Below are positions 35,792 to 43,793 of a stretch of DNA of 64,000 nucleotides, in pieces; position 1 is the stretch's first letter, and every line of letters starts with the position of its first letter. This stretch comes from Photobacterium lipolyticum (GTDB lineage Bacteria > Pseudomonadota > Gammaproteobacteria > Enterobacterales > Vibrionaceae). Below the pieces are notes generated by a model, which saw only the letters and a list, made by a program, of their open reading frames with translations, did no database searches and was not told the origin of the DNA. Both the position numbers and the translations under genes were made by a program. Location of the stretch: positions 1 to 64,000 of the forward strand of contig NZ_PYMC01000004.1 of the NCBI RefSeq assembly GCF_003026475.1, read 5' to 3'.

Positions 35792-37495
35792 ATGACCAAG
35801 ATCCTGATTGTCGGCGGAGTTGCCGGTGGGGCTTCTGCTGCGGCTCGTGCTCGTCGTCTGAGCGAAGAAGCTGAAATCATCATGTTTGAACGTGGCGAGT
35901 TCGTATCGTTCGCTAACTGTGGATTACCTTATCATATTGGTGGCGACATTCAGGATCGCAGTAAGCTACTCCTGCAAACTCCAGAAAGTTTCTTAGCCCG
36001 CTTTAACGTTGATGTTCGTGTGATGAACGAAGTCGTCAGCATCAATCGTTTTGAAAAAACGGTTAGCGTTCGTAACACGTTAGACAACAGTGAATACGTC
36101 GAAAGTTACGACTTCCTGCTGCTAAGTCCTGGTGCTGCACCTATCGTTCCGCCAATTCCGGGTATTGATAATCCGCTTACCCATTCTCTGCGTAACATTC
36201 CAGACATGGATAAGATCCTCAAGACGATCGAAATGAACAAGCCTGAACACGCAACGGTTGTGGGTGGCGGTTTTATCGGCCTTGAAATGATGGAAGCCTT
36301 CCACCAGTTAGGCATCAAAACATCGCTGGTTGAAATGGCCGATCAGGTCATGACGCCTGTTGATAAAGAGATGGCGGGCTTCGCACATGCCGAAATACGT
36401 GAAAAAGGCATTGATTTGCGTCTTGGTGTTGCGCTGGAGTCAGTTGAGTTCGTTCCAAATGAACACGTTGCAAGTGTCGAGTCTGGAGAAAGTGAAGAAC
36501 ATCAGCATATTCAAGGTGAATTAAACCTATCGCTAAATAACGGTGAGTCGCTAACGACTGATATCCTGATAATGGCAATTGGAGTTAGACCTGAAACAAC
36601 TCTAGCCAGCGAAGCTGGCTTACGAATGGGTAAACTTGGCGGCATCTATACCAACGAAAGTATGCAAACCAGCGATCCTGCTATTTATGCTGTTGGTGAT
36701 GCTATAGAAGAAGCCGATTTCGTTACCGGTAACCCGACTCTTGTTCCGCTTGCGGGCCCAGCTAACCGCCAAGGCCGTATGGCTGCCGACAACATGCTTG
36801 GTCGCAGCGAAACATATCAAGGTACGCAAGGAACCGCGATTTGTAAGATCTTCGATTTAGCGGTTGCATCGACCGGTAAAAACGAAAAATCGCTTAAGCG
36901 TGAAGGCATCAACTACGAAAAGGTTTATGTCCATACTGCGAGCCACGCAAGCTACTACCCTGGTGCTGAAATCGTATCGTTCAAAATGCTGTTCGATCCA
37001 GAAACTGGGAAAATCCTTGGTGCTCAGGCGGTTGGTAAAGATGGCGTTGATAAGCGTATCGATATCATGGCCGTTGCACAACGCGCAGGCATGATCGTTG
37101 AACAACTCCAGCACCTTGAACTAACTTACGCGCCACCCTATGGCAGTGCGAAAGATGTGATCAACCAGGCTGCATTTGTGGCTTGCAATATTATGAAAGG
37201 CGATGCTTCCCCTATTCACTTCGATGAGATTGATGAATTATCTGATAATCAATTGCTATTAGATGTACGCAACCCTGCAGAACTTGAAAACGTCGGTTAT
37301 ATCGAAGGCTCAATCAACATTCCGGTCGATAGACTGCGTCACCGTATGCACGAGCTACCAAAAGACAAAGAGATCATTGTCATTTGCCAGGTAGGATTAC
37401 GTGGGCACGTTGCTTATCGCCAACTCGTTAACAATGGCTTTAAAGCGCGCAACTTAATTGGTGGTTACCGTACCTACAAGTTTGCAAAAGCATAA
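35792..37495 (+). CDS. CoA-disulfide/persulfide reductase with C-terminal rhodanese
   Basis: A 567-residue flavoenzyme fusion. It has N-terminal FAD and NAD(P)H Rossmann motifs (ILIVGGVAGGASAAARARRL and ATVVGGGFIGLEMMEAF). The single redox Cys sits in FVSFANCGLPYHIGGD (about residue 43), as in CoA-disulfide reductases. The C-terminal rhodanese domain (about 475-565) has the active-site loop CQVGLRG. This architecture (CoADR-RHD / Npsr) reduces CoA-persulfides or polysulfide with NADH. It ends the rightward arm of the BigR-like locus and is followed by a perfect hairpin. Confidence 0.92.
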   Translation: MTKILIVGGVAGGASAAARARRLSEEAEIIMFERGEFVSFANCGLPYHIGGDIQDRSKLLLQTPESFLARFNVDVRVMNEVVSINRFEKTVSVRNTLDNSEYVESYDFLLLSPGAAPIVPPIPGIDNPLTHSLRNIPDMDKILKTIEMNKPEHATVVGGGFIGLEMMEAFHQLGIKTSLVEMADQVMTPVDKEMAGFAHAEIREKGIDLRLGVALESVEFVPNEHVASVESGESEEHQHIQGELNLSLNNGESLTTDILIMAIGVRPETTLASEAGLRMGKLGGIYTNESMQTSDPAIYAVGDAIEEADFVTGNPTLVPLAGPANRQGRMAADNMLGRSETYQGTQGTAICKIFDLAVASTGKNEKSLKREGINYEKVYVHTASHASYYPGAEIVSFKMLFDPETGKILGAQAVGKDGVDKRIDIMAVAQRAGMIVEQLQHLELTYAPPYGSAKDVINQAAFVACNIMKGDASPIHFDEIDELSDNQLLLDVRNPAELENVGYIEGSINIPVDRLRHRMHELPKDKEIIVICQVGLRGHVAYRQLVNNGFKARNLIGGYRTYKFAKA

Positions 37496-37525
37496 CGGCT
37501 AGCACTTCGTAATTTTGACATGTGA

Positions 37526-37563
37526 CAACTGAAGAATCTTATAATCAAGGCTTCTTCAGTTGT
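37526..37563 (+). terminator. Perfect 12 bp hairpin after the CoA-disulfide reductase
   Basis: ACAACTGAAGAA (37526-37537) pairs with TTCTTCAGTTGT (37552-37563). It lies 30 bases after the stop codon and has no long T run. Confidence 0.6.
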
Positions 37564-37751
37564 CAGGTAAGGAGCTGTTAATGGCTTATTCTATGTGGAT
37601 ACAGAATCGTTTGGAGATATCAAAAGACCGACTATCTTTCGTATTATGATAATTTTATTTATTAACATTGCGTGCTCAATATAACCAACCTCAACTCATT
37701 TAACCTCTCGATCACAAAACCACCCAACAAACCAACTTTATTTTTACTTTT

Positions 37752-37765
37752 TTGACATCGGTCAT
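37752..37765. promoter_or_regulatory. FNR-like site upstream of the cytochrome module
   Basis: TTGAC-ATCG-GTCAT is an imperfect inverted repeat with the N4 spacing of FNR sites (TTGAT-N4-ATCAA). It lies 68 bases before the EB_dh cytochrome start. Anaerobic control would fit the gene content. Found by eye only. Confidence 0.4.
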
Positions 37766-37832
37766 ACGAAAAGCTCCTTCAGTTTCTATTATGATTATGA
37801 AAATAATATTAATAAGCCATCAGGAGCTTAAT

Positions 37833-38879
37833 ATGAGACCTTCCATTCTTGCTATTAGTGCCGCAGTTGCTTTATCGGCAGTCCCCGTTAGTTTTGCTCA
37901 CGCAAAAAACACTACGCTAGAAAGTACTAAGACGACGTCAGACATTACTATTGATGGTCAAATAGATGCTGTTTGGAATGATGTAAAAGCAGCCAACATC
38001 AAGTTAGATAAACTACCCTACAAGCCAAATAACGGCTATGAAGGCATCAAGAAAACAACGGTGGAAATAAAGTCACTCTATGATGATGAATTTGTTTATT
38101 TCCTAATACGTTATGATGATCCAACTAAAAGTATTGACCGCTTCCCTTGGGTAAAACAGGAAGACGGTAGCTGGAAGCAAATGGTCAACAAAGACAGTAC
38201 TGGTCACGATAATACCTATTACGAAGATAAATTCGCAGTATTTTGGAACATCAACGCAGACGATTTTGCTGAAAAAGGCTGTAACGCAGCGTGTCACCGC
38301 TCTAAAGACGGTAAAATTGCCGGAAGAGAAGATACAAACCCGGCTCGTAAATTCACCAATGAAGGCCAATACATTGATATGTGGCACTGGAAAGGTGTCC
38401 GTACCGGTGCGCATAATCAACTGGATGACCAATACGTAGACAGCAATACTGACCCTAAAGTAAACAAAGGTTGGGGACGCAAAGGGGATGATAAGACCGG
38501 TGGCGGGTATGTCGATAATATTAAAGATGGTCAACCTGCATTTGTTGCACCAGGATTAACAGCTGATACGCTTCTTATTCACGAAGCCGAAAAACAACCA
38601 TTTACTGCCGACTACAATGCATCAGACCGTATTCCAGGCTTAACCGGCGCACCATTCACGGGTTCTCGTGGTGATATAGAAGTTGGTGCCGTATGGAAAG
38701 ATGGTGTTTGGACGCTGGAAATGAAACGTAAGCTTGTTACTACTGGTAGTAACGCGGAAACTCAAGACGTTCAGTTTAACGATATGAATAAAGCTTACCC
38801 ATTTGGTGTCGCGGTATTCGACAACTCTCAGATCAACCACATCTTCCACCGTGGAGTAATGAATTTAGAATTCAAATAA
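37833..38879 (+). CDS. Ethylbenzene-dehydrogenase-related periplasmic cytochrome
   Basis: A 348-residue exported protein with a haem-binding EB_dh-type beta fold. A signal peptide (about 1-24, ending SFAHA) is followed by the DOMON-like start ITIDGQIDAVWNDVKAA. A CX3CH motif is at C150-C154-H155 (GCNAACH), with the conserved IDMWHWKGVRTGAHN downstream. The relation is to the haem subunit of ethylbenzene dehydrogenase and cytochromes of the same fold; the presence of CX3CH suggests covalent haem. ATG 37833 was chosen because CAGGAGC precedes it and it gives a clean signal peptide. First gene before an nrfBCD-like set, but a repeat element intervenes. Confidence 0.85.
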   Translation: MRPSILAISAAVALSAVPVSFAHAKNTTLESTKTTSDITIDGQIDAVWNDVKAANIKLDKLPYKPNNGYEGIKKTTVEIKSLYDDEFVYFLIRYDDPTKSIDRFPWVKQEDGSWKQMVNKDSTGHDNTYYEDKFAVFWNINADDFAEKGCNAACHRSKDGKIAGREDTNPARKFTNEGQYIDMWHWKGVRTGAHNQLDDQYVDSNTDPKVNKGWGRKGDDKTGGGYVDNIKDGQPAFVAPGLTADTLLIHEAEKQPFTADYNASDRIPGLTGAPFTGSRGDIEVGAVWKDGVWTLEMKRKLVTTGSNAETQDVQFNDMNKAYPFGVAVFDNSQINHIFHRGVMNLEFK

Positions 38880-38907
38880 ATTGAATGCAGTTTGAGACGT
38901 TAATATA

Positions 38908-39172
38908 TATACCCAAATTACCTCAAGATGCAGGATTCAGAGTGATACCAGCCAGTTCAATTCAAGGAAAATGTGCGAAGGAATGTCAGCCCCTTTCGAG
39001 TGCATTTGACACAGAAGTGGGCTGGCTGGATCACTCCCGAAGGGCGAGTTTTCCAGGCACTTATGTTGCGTTGCTGATTTTTGATGTAGAACGCTATATC
39101 GGCAAATCAGCGCCTTACCTTAGCGCCTGGAAATTCTCGCTGAAACGAACATCTTGAGGTTACTTGGGTATA
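38908..39172. repeat. 265 bp inverted-repeat miniature element
   Basis: Ends are 23 bp inverted repeats with two mismatches: TATACCCAAATTACCTCAAG... at 38908-38930, and ...CTTGAGGTTACTTGGGTATA at 39150-39172. The interior has no supportable gene; an open frame at 38885-39157 lies almost wholly inside and is spurious. It is a MITE-like insertion between the EB_dh cytochrome and the NrfB-like gene. A short relative lies at 41956-42022 and one degenerate arm at 16381-16408. Confidence 0.88.
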
Positions 39173-39240
39173 AGCCAGCATTATGTTGGCCTAATTAAAA
39201 CCTGCTAAATGGCAGAATAAAGATAAGAACGAGAATTACT

Positions 39241-39828
39241 ATGGCTAAATTACGTCGTTTTTCCAGTGTCATTATATTAAGCCTATTCGTTCTCTTTTCA
39301 TCTTATGCTTCCTACGCACAAGAAAACATAACGAGTAACAAATCTATAAATCACGAAGAAACCGATCAGATCTTCAGCTCACAGGTCAACAGTGACGACG
39401 AAATGGCTATTCTGGTCAAGGAAAATAAGCGTTGTATACGTTGCCATAAAAAGCAACGTTTACTAAAAGACATTGAGCCAATCAAAAGTGTCGGTGCCCA
39501 CACAAGTCGAAAATTTTACAACAACTGCACGGCCTGCCACGGAAACAAGGGGGCGCATCCAAGAGATAATGCCAGCATTATTAGCTTTTCAGAGCATTCG
39601 AATATAAGCGCCCTATCCCAGAACGAGCAATGCCTCACTTGCCACTTACCAAAAGATCTCCGACAAACGGAATGGACGCATGATGTACACTATAAACAAA
39701 TCAACTGCGCGTCTTGTCATAGTCTCCATACTGATGTAGACCCAGTAATAGGCATTGAGGAAAAATCTAGAATACAACTGTGCATTGATTGTCACACAGA
39801 AGACCAGGCACTAGAAGGAGATCAATAA
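39241..39828 (+). CDS. Pentaheme cytochrome c, NrfB-like
   Basis: A 195-residue periplasmic electron carrier. A signal peptide (about 1-26, ending SYAQ) is followed by five CXXCH motifs: 65-69 (CIRCH), 96-100 (CTACH), 131-135 (CLTCH), 156-160 (CASCH) and 181-185 (CIDCH). The number and order match NrfB, which passes electrons from the NrfCD quinol dehydrogenase to the nitrite reductase NrfA. No nrfA is present here, so the acceptor may differ. Its TAA overlaps the next start (TAATG). Confidence 0.9.
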   Translation: MAKLRRFSSVIILSLFVLFSSYASYAQENITSNKSINHEETDQIFSSQVNSDDEMAILVKENKRCIRCHKKQRLLKDIEPIKSVGAHTSRKFYNNCTACHGNKGAHPRDNASIISFSEHSNISALSQNEQCLTCHLPKDLRQTEWTHDVHYKQINCASCHSLHTDVDPVIGIEEKSRIQLCIDCHTEDQALEGDQ

Positions 39829-40505
39829 TGGATCACTCTAGACGCAAACTCATGATCGGCTTAGGTGCTGGCGCTATGATTGCAACAACAGGCGTTGCGG
39901 GCACCTCTATTATTCAAACAATTGAAATTGATGGCAAACGATATGCCATGATCCACGATGAATCACTATGTATCGGCTGTGAAGCTTGCGTCATTGCCTG
40001 CAAAGAAACAAATAATGTGCCTGATAGCGCGACTCGACTTGAAATTATTAGAAGTGGCCCTGTTGGTGAATTTCCCGATATTCGTTACAGCTTCTTTAGA
40101 AAATCTTGTCAGCATTGCGAAAACCCGCCATGTGTCCACGTCTGCCCGACCGGTGCTTCGTATATTGATAAGAAAACAGGAATTGTCGACGTCAATCCAG
40201 ATCGCTGTGTCGGCTGTCAATATTGCATTGCGGCTTGTCCTTATAAAGTACGCTACATTGATCCTGTTACAAAATCTGCAGATAAATGCGACTTCTGCAG
40301 AAAATCAAAACTGGCAAATGGTGAGCTTCCGAGTTGCGTTGAAGCTTGTCCAAAACAAGCACTCATTTTTGGTGATCTCAATGATCCGCAAAGTGACATT
40401 AACATCGCACTGAAAAATAAAGCCGTCTACCGCTACAAAAAGTATTTAGGAACCAAACCTAAAATGTTCCGTGTTCCTGATAAATTCAACGAGGTCCAGT
40501 CATGA
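39828..40505 (+). CDS. NrfC-like 4Fe-4S ferredoxin subunit
   Basis: A 225-residue periplasmic iron-sulfur protein with a twin-arginine leader (HSRRKLMIGLGAGAMIA). It has four cluster-binding Cys groups: C48-51-54-58, C94-97-102-106, C127-130-133-137 and C154-157-170-174, as in NrfC/PsrB-type subunits. It carries electrons from the NrfD-like quinol oxidase to the cytochrome. Start ATG 39828 has AAGGAG upstream and overlaps the previous stop; the frame extending back to 39789 is not used. The nrfD-like start overlaps its end by 4 bases. Confidence 0.92.
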   Translation: MDHSRRKLMIGLGAGAMIATTGVAGTSIIQTIEIDGKRYAMIHDESLCIGCEACVIACKETNNVPDSATRLEIIRSGPVGEFPDIRYSFFRKSCQHCENPPCVHVCPTGASYIDKKTGIVDVNPDRCVGCQYCIAACPYKVRYIDPVTKSADKCDFCRKSKLANGELPSCVEACPKQALIFGDLNDPQSDINIALKNKAVYRYKKYLGTKPKMFRVPDKFNEVQS

Positions 40506-41488
40506 TAGGATCATTGAATAATGCCTTCCATTTCGACACGCTAGTATGGCACTGGCCTATCGCAATCTACCTCTTTGTTCTTGGGGTTTCATCGGGTGCG
40601 ATGTGCTTAGCTTTAGCTATCAAACATTTTGAGCAAGATAAATCAGCACTTTCAAAAAATCCACTGGTTATCAGTGCGGTTATCTTGGCTGCATCAATGG
40701 TGATCTTAGGGTTGCTAATTCTCATTGTGGACTTAACCAAGCCTCTCGATTTTTGGAAAGTCATTGTTTATCAATTCTCTAATCCGCAATCGGTCATGGG
40801 CCGTGGGGTTACGCTCTTTATACTGTATCAAATGGCAGTGTTTGCGTGGATCATAGTGATCTTTAAAGCGGAAATTCTACGCTTTATTAGTAAATTTTCC
40901 CCTCGCACCGCCAGCAACAAAATAATGCTCTCAATATTGGCCCAGCTAGAGAGGCTAGACAAATATTTAGATATCGCTTTAACTATCTTGTCGATACTGC
41001 TAGGTATGTATACCGGTTTCCTACTTTCTGCACTGGTTTCTTACCCTATGTTAAACCAGCCGATACTGCCTTTACTGTTCTTAGCATCAGGTATTTCATC
41101 CGGTATTGCGGCATCTGTTGTGATGGCTTACACCCTCTTTTCTGCCAATACAGAAACATTTGGTATCGCCTTGATCCATCGTATTGAGAAGCCCGTGGTT
41201 ATTGCAGAAGTGATCTTATTAATGATGTTGATCATCGGGATGAGATTCGGTGTACACGCCGAACAAGAAGCCATCAATCTAGCGGTGTTTGGCAGTTTCT
41301 GGGCGTATGTTTTTTGGATAGGCGTTATTGGTATCGGTATCGTATTGCCACTCTTCCTGAAAGTAGTTTGCTCTGATAATTCCCAACAGACAAAAGTATT
41401 CATGGTGATATTGCCGATATTTACGCTTATGGGTGTGATGTCGCTTCGAATGTTTATTTTATACGCTGGGCAGATGGTGGTGGCCTAA
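40502..41488 (+). CDS. NrfD/PsrC-like quinol-oxidising membrane subunit
   Basis: A 328-residue inner-membrane protein with about eight TM helices. It begins with the family signature FHFDTLVWHWPIAIYLFVLGVSSGAMCLALAI, followed by ILIVDLTKPLDFWKVIVYQF. It oxidises menaquinol and feeds the NrfC-like ferredoxin. ATGATAG at 40502 overlaps the ferredoxin stop. An unusually large soluble loop lies near residues 130-160 (KFSPRTASNKIMLS). Together with the two upstream genes it forms a standard nrfBCD-type electron entry unit. Confidence 0.9.
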   Translation: MIGSLNNAFHFDTLVWHWPIAIYLFVLGVSSGAMCLALAIKHFEQDKSALSKNPLVISAVILAASMVILGLLILIVDLTKPLDFWKVIVYQFSNPQSVMGRGVTLFILYQMAVFAWIIVIFKAEILRFISKFSPRTASNKIMLSILAQLERLDKYLDIALTILSILLGMYTGFLLSALVSYPMLNQPILPLLFLASGISSGIAASVVMAYTLFSANTETFGIALIHRIEKPVVIAEVILLMMLIIGMRFGVHAEQEAINLAVFGSFWAYVFWIGVIGIGIVLPLFLKVVCSDNSQQTKVFMVILPIFTLMGVMSLRMFILYAGQMVVA

Positions 41489-41532
41489 TTTTCAGATTAA
41501 GTCACACGATAAAATGAGTAAGGAAACACGCT

Positions 41533-41967
41533 ATGAACATCGTTAAATATATGCTGATTGGCCTGCTAACCTTTAGCAACCAAACAGGTTGGGCAGAGGA
41601 TTTGCCAAATCCAGATGAAGAAAACTTAGCTAACTTCCACTTGCTGGATGAGACTTGTGCAGGTCAGTGCCACGAGGGTGAAGAACCATCAGAGGACCTA
41701 GAGTTTGAATATCGGAGCTGTGTAGAATGCCACGATACATTGGCTAATCTAGACGGTCGCCAGCATAATATCAAACATCAGGAGAGTGAGCAGATGGAAT
41801 GTGTCGAATGCCATTTCCCCCACGAAAAGTTTGATCCGAAAGAGATTTGTACCGACTGCCATGATGAGGGAGATGAGGAGCTAGAGGGTTTCTATTCAAT
41901 GCGATTAGAAAGCTATCTAAACCTCTATTCAGACTCACATAAGTTTGCGCAGCCTATAACCAAGTAA
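41533..41967 (+). CDS. Small tetraheme cytochrome c (STC-like)
   Basis: A 144-residue periplasmic protein. After a signal peptide (about 1-21, ending GWA) the sequence NLANFHLLDE resembles the start of Shewanella STC and of the FccA cytochrome domain. Four haem motifs follow: C42-C46-H47 (CAGQCH, a CX3CH), C63-66-H67, C90-93-H94 and C106-109-H110. STC normally has CXXCH at the first site. The tail after haem 4 is about 34 residues longer than in STC, and its last codons plus stop lie within an inverted-repeat element, so the native 3' end may have been altered. Confidence 0.85.
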   Translation: MNIVKYMLIGLLTFSNQTGWAEDLPNPDEENLANFHLLDETCAGQCHEGEEPSEDLEFEYRSCVECHDTLANLDGRQHNIKHQESEQMECVECHFPHEKFDPKEICTDCHDEGDEELEGFYSMRLESYLNLYSDSHKFAQPITK

Positions 41968-42022
41968 CTTCAAGGTGCTCGTTTCAGCGAGAATCCAGCA
42001 TCTTGAGGTAACGTGGGTATAT
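41956..42022. repeat. Short copy of the GGGTATA inverted-repeat element
   Basis: About 67 bp: left arm ATAACCAAGTAACTTCAAGG, right arm CATCTTGAGGTAACGTGGGTATA, with GCTCGTTTCAGCGAGAATCC between them, matching the inner edge of the 265 bp element. The left arm overlaps the 3' end and stop codon (41965-41967) of the tetraheme cytochrome gene. Confidence 0.8.
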
Positions 42023-42065
42023 ACCTATATCAATTATTAAACTGCGGCTAACAAAACAATTGCAA

Positions 42066-42452
42066 TTAAACGATAAACTGACCTTCCTCACTATTTTTAG
42101 GGTTAGCACCATATTCATTCGTGCCTGGCTGACTGTCTAGCACGAAGAAGTAAATCAGTACTAAGGCACCAATCAAGGGGATCAGACCAATTAGCATCCA
42201 CCAGCCTGTACGCCCGGTATCGTGAAGACGGCGCACACCTACGGCAATACTCGGGATCAGAACCGCTAACGAATAAATGGTGCCAAGGACACCCGCACCG
42301 TCTTCAGTGCCGGGAGTCGCCAGCAGAGTGTCGATAAAACCCAACGCAATGCTAATGAGTATATTAAACAAAAAAAAGTACCAATATTCTTGCCTGCGTG
42401 ACCTCCCGCTAAATACCGCGTAATTTTTTAAAACATGCAAATACCAATTCAT
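42066..42452 (-). CDS. DUF805 membrane protein
   Basis: A 128-residue inner-membrane protein of the DUF805 (YhaH/YhaI-like) family. It starts MNWYLHVLKNYAVFSGRSRRQEYWYFFLFN, the diagnostic SGRxxRxEYW motif, and then has three or four TM helices. GVRRLHDTGRTGWWMLI is the second conserved motif. Function unknown. Convergent with the tetraheme cytochrome gene. Confidence 0.92.
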   Translation of the reverse strand: MNWYLHVLKNYAVFSGRSRRQEYWYFFLFNILISIALGFIDTLLATPGTEDGAGVLGTIYSLAVLIPSIAVGVRRLHDTGRTGWWMLIGLIPLIGALVLIYFFVLDSQPGTNEYGANPKNSEEGQFIV

Positions 42453-42771
42453 TCTTTCACCTTTTTATATCAGTATGATCAATGGTATACATGAACTGTA
42501 GTCTGTTCGAAAAATAATGTCGCCACTTATTGCAAAAAACGCCCATTTCTTTCATATATTCGCCCAACGCCGGTGAACGCCGAAAAATAAATGCTGCAAT
42601 ATCACAGTCTTTATATAGTCACAGTACATTGTCAGTAAAATTTTCCTCTTATATCCCTCACAGTTAAGCTGTAGATTCCTTTGAAAGGTTTGCAAACTCT
42701 AGATTGCCCCGTTGTTCGAACTGCTATCATTACTGATAGCGACATCAATTACCTATTAGGCAGGAGTGATC
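42453..42771. other. Intergenic region upstream of the YcgJ-like gene
   Basis: About 320 bp. A hairpin GCTATCA-TTAC-TGATAGC lies at 42723-42740, 32 bases before the YcgJ-like start, and could be an operator or 5' UTR stem. Nothing else is recognised. Confidence 0.4.
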
Positions 42772-43125
42772 ATGTACAAGTTTCTGGCAGGTCTCGCATT
42801 GTCTGTCGTACTGAGTTCAGCCTGGGCAAACACTGAACTGGATAGAAATATCTACTCTCCAGAACGCGGGATAATCTGTGACGAGAGAGCTGGATTCTGC
42901 GTTGATTCATTCGGTATCTCGATGGCATTTACTCAACAATACCTCGGTGATGAGGCCCAAGCGGCAATGATGAAAAAAATCAATCGCGTAGGTAGCAGAA
43001 ACTTTGATACGACCCGTTACATACTCAGTAATGGTGTGTATTGCGATTCATTTCAGCGGGCCTGTTTTATCTCTCGTTTTACCGATGAAAAACAAGTCAT
43101 TTTCACTAACGTCTTGTTTAAGTGA
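42772..43125 (+). CDS. YcgJ/Fels-1-like secreted small protein
   Basis: A 117-residue exported protein. A signal peptide (MYKFLAGLALSVVLSSAWA) is followed by RNIYSPERGIICDERAGFCVDSFGISMAFTQQYLG and YILSNGVYCDSFQRACFISRF. Four cysteines in two C-x5/6-C pairs are likely disulfides, the pattern of the Fels-1/YcgJ family. Function unknown. ATG 42772 has AGGAG upstream. Confidence 0.8.
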   Translation: MYKFLAGLALSVVLSSAWANTELDRNIYSPERGIICDERAGFCVDSFGISMAFTQQYLGDEAQAAMMKKINRVGSRNFDTTRYILSNGVYCDSFQRACFISRFTDEKQVIFTNVLFK

Positions 43126-43179
43126 TACTTAGGTTAGAAATGGTTGTGATCGTCATTGAGGATTTATAGCAAAAAAAAA

Positions 43180-43199
43180 CATCATACAGATGTATGATG
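43180..43199 (-). terminator. Rho-independent terminator for the 101-residue gene
   Basis: Perfect inverted repeat CATCATACA-GA-TGTATGATG. On the minus strand it is followed by nine T residues (43171-43179 are A), 66 bases after the stop of the leftward gene at 43265. Confidence 0.85.
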
Positions 43200-43264
43200 A
43201 ATATCAACATGAGTGGTGGGGTCGATGTTTGTATAAGGTGCATAATTGTCGATTATATGAATAA

Positions 43265-43570
43265 TCAACAAAGATCCCGCATTATAATCTCATATTCCTC
43301 TTTGGCTTCATCAATTAACGTGGTGAGTTCTTTGGCATCATTACGAGAAAGGTAAATGTACCAAATTTTATGCTTGGGCTTGCAGTGTTCAACACAATCT
43401 AATTCAGTTGTATTGCCATGTTCTTCAAAGCATAAATCCTCGAACTCAGCATTAAGTTGTTTGTGCTTCTCCATAATCTCGATATCAATAAAACCGGTAG
43501 GGTTAACTTCAAGATGAACATGAAGATGCTCTTTCCCAGCTAAGGTATAAGATCTATATTTAGCGTACAT
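43265..43570 (-). CDS. Hypothetical 101-residue protein
   Basis: Unrecognised cytoplasmic protein (MYAKYRSYTLAGKEHLHVHLEV...). The N-terminal half is rich in His and beta-prone, with three Cys residues in the middle (LCFEEHG, DCVEHCKPKHK), which could bind a metal. The C-terminal half is helical and acidic. Start ATG 43570 has GGTGAG upstream; a GTG at 43579 is in frame. A strong terminator follows, which supports it being a real single gene. Confidence 0.6.
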   Translation of the reverse strand: MYAKYRSYTLAGKEHLHVHLEVNPTGFIDIEIMEKHKQLNAEFEDLCFEEHGNTTELDCVEHCKPKHKIWYIYLSRNDAKELTTLIDEAKEEYEIIMRDLC

Positions 43571-43793
43571 GTTTCTCACCGTGTCACTATGGAATCACTA
43601 TTAAAGTATAGATGAAGGATATTACTGTGAGCTTTTTTGGGTTGTTACTTTTATAATCAAACAATTTCACTGCTCAGCGTTTAAAACGAACAGTAAAACC
43701 CTGTGATTTGACTATTTGCCAGTATTGTCCACAAGGCAACGATAGGTCGACCAGATAAGTCTATATGTCTCCAGTGTTTAAAACGAACAGAAA

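Noticed and set aside
38885..39157. 90-codon frame after the EB_dh cytochrome
   Set aside because: It lies almost entirely within the 265 bp inverted-repeat element and lacks family resemblance.
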